This document shows, piece after piece, positions 61,691-64,000 of a stretch of DNA of 64,000 bases. The stretch is from Larus michahellis (Eukaryota; Chordata; Aves; Charadriiformes; Laridae): contig NC_133901.1 of assembly GCF_964199755.1 (NCBI RefSeq), forward strand, positions 47,027,418 through 47,091,417, given 5' to 3'. A program made the position numbers and the translations under genes. The first letter of the stretch is position 1. Each line of letters begins with the position of its first letter. The notes under the pieces are model-generated. The model was not told the DNA's origin, made no database searches, and worked only from the letters and a program-made list of their open reading frames with translations.

Positions 61691-64000
61691 TACAGAGGCA
61701 AGGGGGTGGGGGAACTGAGCAACAGAACTATTAATAAAACCCACTGAAATAGTTTCCTTAACAAGATCCCTTGCATATTTTAATTCTTCAATAGTCTATC
61801 TTTTCAAAAATTATTTTCAAACACAAAGGCATTTTACAAGGTAGCTGTGATTCTCCAGCTGGTAGTGACAGAAGGTTTTAATGCACTCCTAAGTGAACAA
61901 TGAAAACAAATATAAACTCAAAAGTAAACACAGATATGGTGTTTTTCAAAGATAGAAAGTATATTGGAAATCAATAAGCTGAGGGTGTTTTTTACACTGC
62001 TAAAAATCTTCTTCAAATATTTTAATGAAAGGAGTGCATATTTTGAAAAGAACAATACTTTCCTATAAACAAAGAAAAACTGGAAAGGCAACAATCAAGA
62101 GACCCAAAACTTGTATCCCCAATTTCATGAGAAAATAATGGTTATTGCTAAGAACATAGAAGAGTCAAAGATCTGAGTTAAATTTCTATTTCCAGAGTAA
62201 ATGTTTCTCAGTTTTATCCATCCTTTTACCTTGTATTCATTTATGTCCCTTACCACTTCCTTGTAGCTTTTGGTAGCATATATTACTTGTTCCGTTCCTC
62301 TGATGTAACCATTTCATACAAAACCTTTTCAAGTAAATCAGTTCTTTTTAAAACTTATGATTATCATTTGTAAGTGACCAGCAAATAAGGCCATAAAAAC
62401 AACCTTCCAATCAGAATTTTTGTGACTGGTCTACACCGCATGTATGCTGAGAAAAACATAATCAGTTTATATTCCTAGTCACCTAAAGAACACAGTAACA
62501 TGATAAACAAAACACATATTTGGTGAAAATCTTTGAGGGTGTATCTGTCAAAAGAGACACAGCAATTGCAAGGAACAGGTAAGGAAGCAGAATTAAGTAA
62601 GGCATTTAAAATATTTTCCTAGGCTATGTTTTGGGGTTTTTCCCACAAGGAATTGGAAGAGTCAGGTGCATGCATATATATAAATTACACATACATATAC
62701 TTTGCAAGTGTGAAGAACACACGAAACAAACATTAATTTCTGAATGTTAAGAATCCACAATATTTGCTCACAGTATCACTACAGAGACTCATAGAATCAT
62801 TCCAACCAGGACTCCCTGCAGCTAGCCAGCAATTTGTCAGTGATTCAGGCCTGGTACTCAGACAGATACTCTACTGACCAGCCTGTCAGAGCCTCTTCAT
62901 CTGGAGGAATGCATAAACCACCGTATTCTTGCTCAGAAGCTGTTTGAAACCTACAGTGATCTTCCAGATAAGAGTTTATGAACAGAGGCACTTTGGGAAG
63001 CTCCTGCGCAATGCAAGAAGGGGAGTGGATTTCTCGTACAGGCATATGACACTGAGAGCCTCCACGTAACCTCACCTCTGTAGCAAAATTATCAACAGGT
63101 GTCTGGAAAGTTGCAGGCACACATCAGTTGCCCACACCACAGAATGCCACACATGCACATCCTAAACATATAAAGATTGCATTTACTTTGCACAACTTGA
63201 AAGGCCATTGTCCTGTTCAGCATAGCCTTGAAATTGTGAGTACTTGACTCAGTTGGGATCAATTTAAATGGACAAGAAATGGCAGTGTAAATTCATTCCT
63301 CTCTCTAACCTGTTCGCACTTTTCTCCAAGTCAGATCCCACAACTCAATCCAGCTTCAATTTTGAAGATACTCTCCAAATTCCATGCAATTTCATTCTGA
63401 GCGTAAGCTTCTGGAGAAAATCTACAGGTAAGGAATAGAACAGTCTGTATATCAGGTTTAAACCGCAGTTTGTGTTAACCAGCAGCAAATCAAGTAAAAC
63501 TGCAAGTGAAGACCATTTTGCCCCCGACAGTCTTGTAGGGAATTCCAACAAAAAGCTGAGAAAGGGAGGCAAAAGGTAAAACTCACCATGAACAGTCATG
63601 CACATTAATAGAAGCTTCTAACAATTTACTTTTACTTCGCTTAAGTCAGCACAAGTCAGGAATAATTTAACTATAAGCAGTACAAATATAACCCAATGGA
63701 ATCTACAACTAAGTGCAAGTATTTATGAAAACAACTGTCACAAAGTCAGCTTGTGCACTGCAAAGCAGGTGCTGGAAAGCAAGAGGAAACTTCAGTTCAG
63801 CAGTAATTTTTACACATTCGCTTCTCTGCCTGCCTTTCTTTAAATAGATACTTTCCCACACTTCCTGCCATCTAGAAAAAGCTTTTTTAAAGAGTCTCTG
63901 CCATACTGATTTACCATCTATCTTCCAAATGTCATCCAGAAACAGATTGTCCTCTCTTTCCTCAAAAGTCCTAATTTCTCTCTCTCCTTGCTACTATTTA
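61691..64000. other. No gene recognised
   Basis: AT-rich to the end of the window. Minus frames at 62845-63120 and 63345-63605 are 91 and 86 codons long with no known domain. The short 'tcatagaatcattccaacc' at about 62790 recalls a CR1 end but stops at once. Confidence 0.55.

Noticed and set aside
62785..62815. CR1-like 'tcatagaatcattccaacc'
   Set aside because: The similarity is only about 15-20 bases and no further CR1 sequence follows.
62845..63120. 91-codon minus ORF with mixed composition
   Set aside because: It reads plausibly but has no known domain, no CDS signals and no 3'-end signal, so it is left as unassigned.
1..64000. CRISPR arrays, operons, tRNA or rRNA genes, bacterial signals
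   Set aside because: No regularly spaced repeats, cloverleaf genes or dense coding were seen. The CR1 and LTR content is vertebrate.

Overview
The window looks like non-coding nuclear DNA from a bird: an intergenic stretch or the inside of a very large intron. It is AT-rich, has no CpG island, no rRNA or tRNA, and no long ORF with recognisable host protein content. The avian assignment rests on three CR1 LINE tails with the ATTCTATG-type 3' end of sauropsid CR1, and on two copies of an LTR that starts TGTCRTGGTT and ends AACCAYGACA, a type I associate from memory with bird genomes, mostly outside the chicken lineage. The species cannot be told from the sequence.

Layout. 0-9 kb: anonymous DNA with decayed ancient repeats (about 0.46, 3.0 and 3.5 kb). 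8.8-9.3 kb: the best candidate for a host transcript, a minus-strand open stretch followed by a polyadenylation signal and a GU-rich element, not identified. 9.3-19.9 kb: anonymous, with a 40-base poly(T). 19.9-20.9 kb: an unusual ERV-derived composite of one LTR, a spacer and an inverted, internally deleted mini-LTR. 24.2-24.9 kb: a long CR1 fragment (minus). 27.0-27.2 kb: a MIR/CORE-SINE-like relic. 28.8-29.35 kb: a second CR1 (plus). 30.1-31.1 kb: very AT-rich DNA with two perfect hairpins and old repeat pieces. 39.9-40.46 kb: a solo LTR with a perfect 5-bp target duplication. 41.8-45.3 kb: more SINE-like relics. 47.4-47.5 kb and 49.0-49.2 kb: strongly strand-biased G/T and C/T tracts. 48.0-48.3 kb: a dense cluster of homeodomain-like and palindromic motifs that resembles a conserved enhancer. 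57.2-57.7 kb: a 57-bp tandem duplication and a third CR1 (minus). The rest is anonymous, with a few enhancer-like blocks (38.1, 58.3 and 61.5 kb).

There are no genes here that can be shown to work together. Most open frames come from mobile elements, low-complexity tracts or chance. The points most worth checking are the LTR/inverted mini-LTR composite, the candidate terminal exon near 9 kb, and the motif cluster near 48.1 kb. Repeat family calls are from memory of consensus features, not from a database search.
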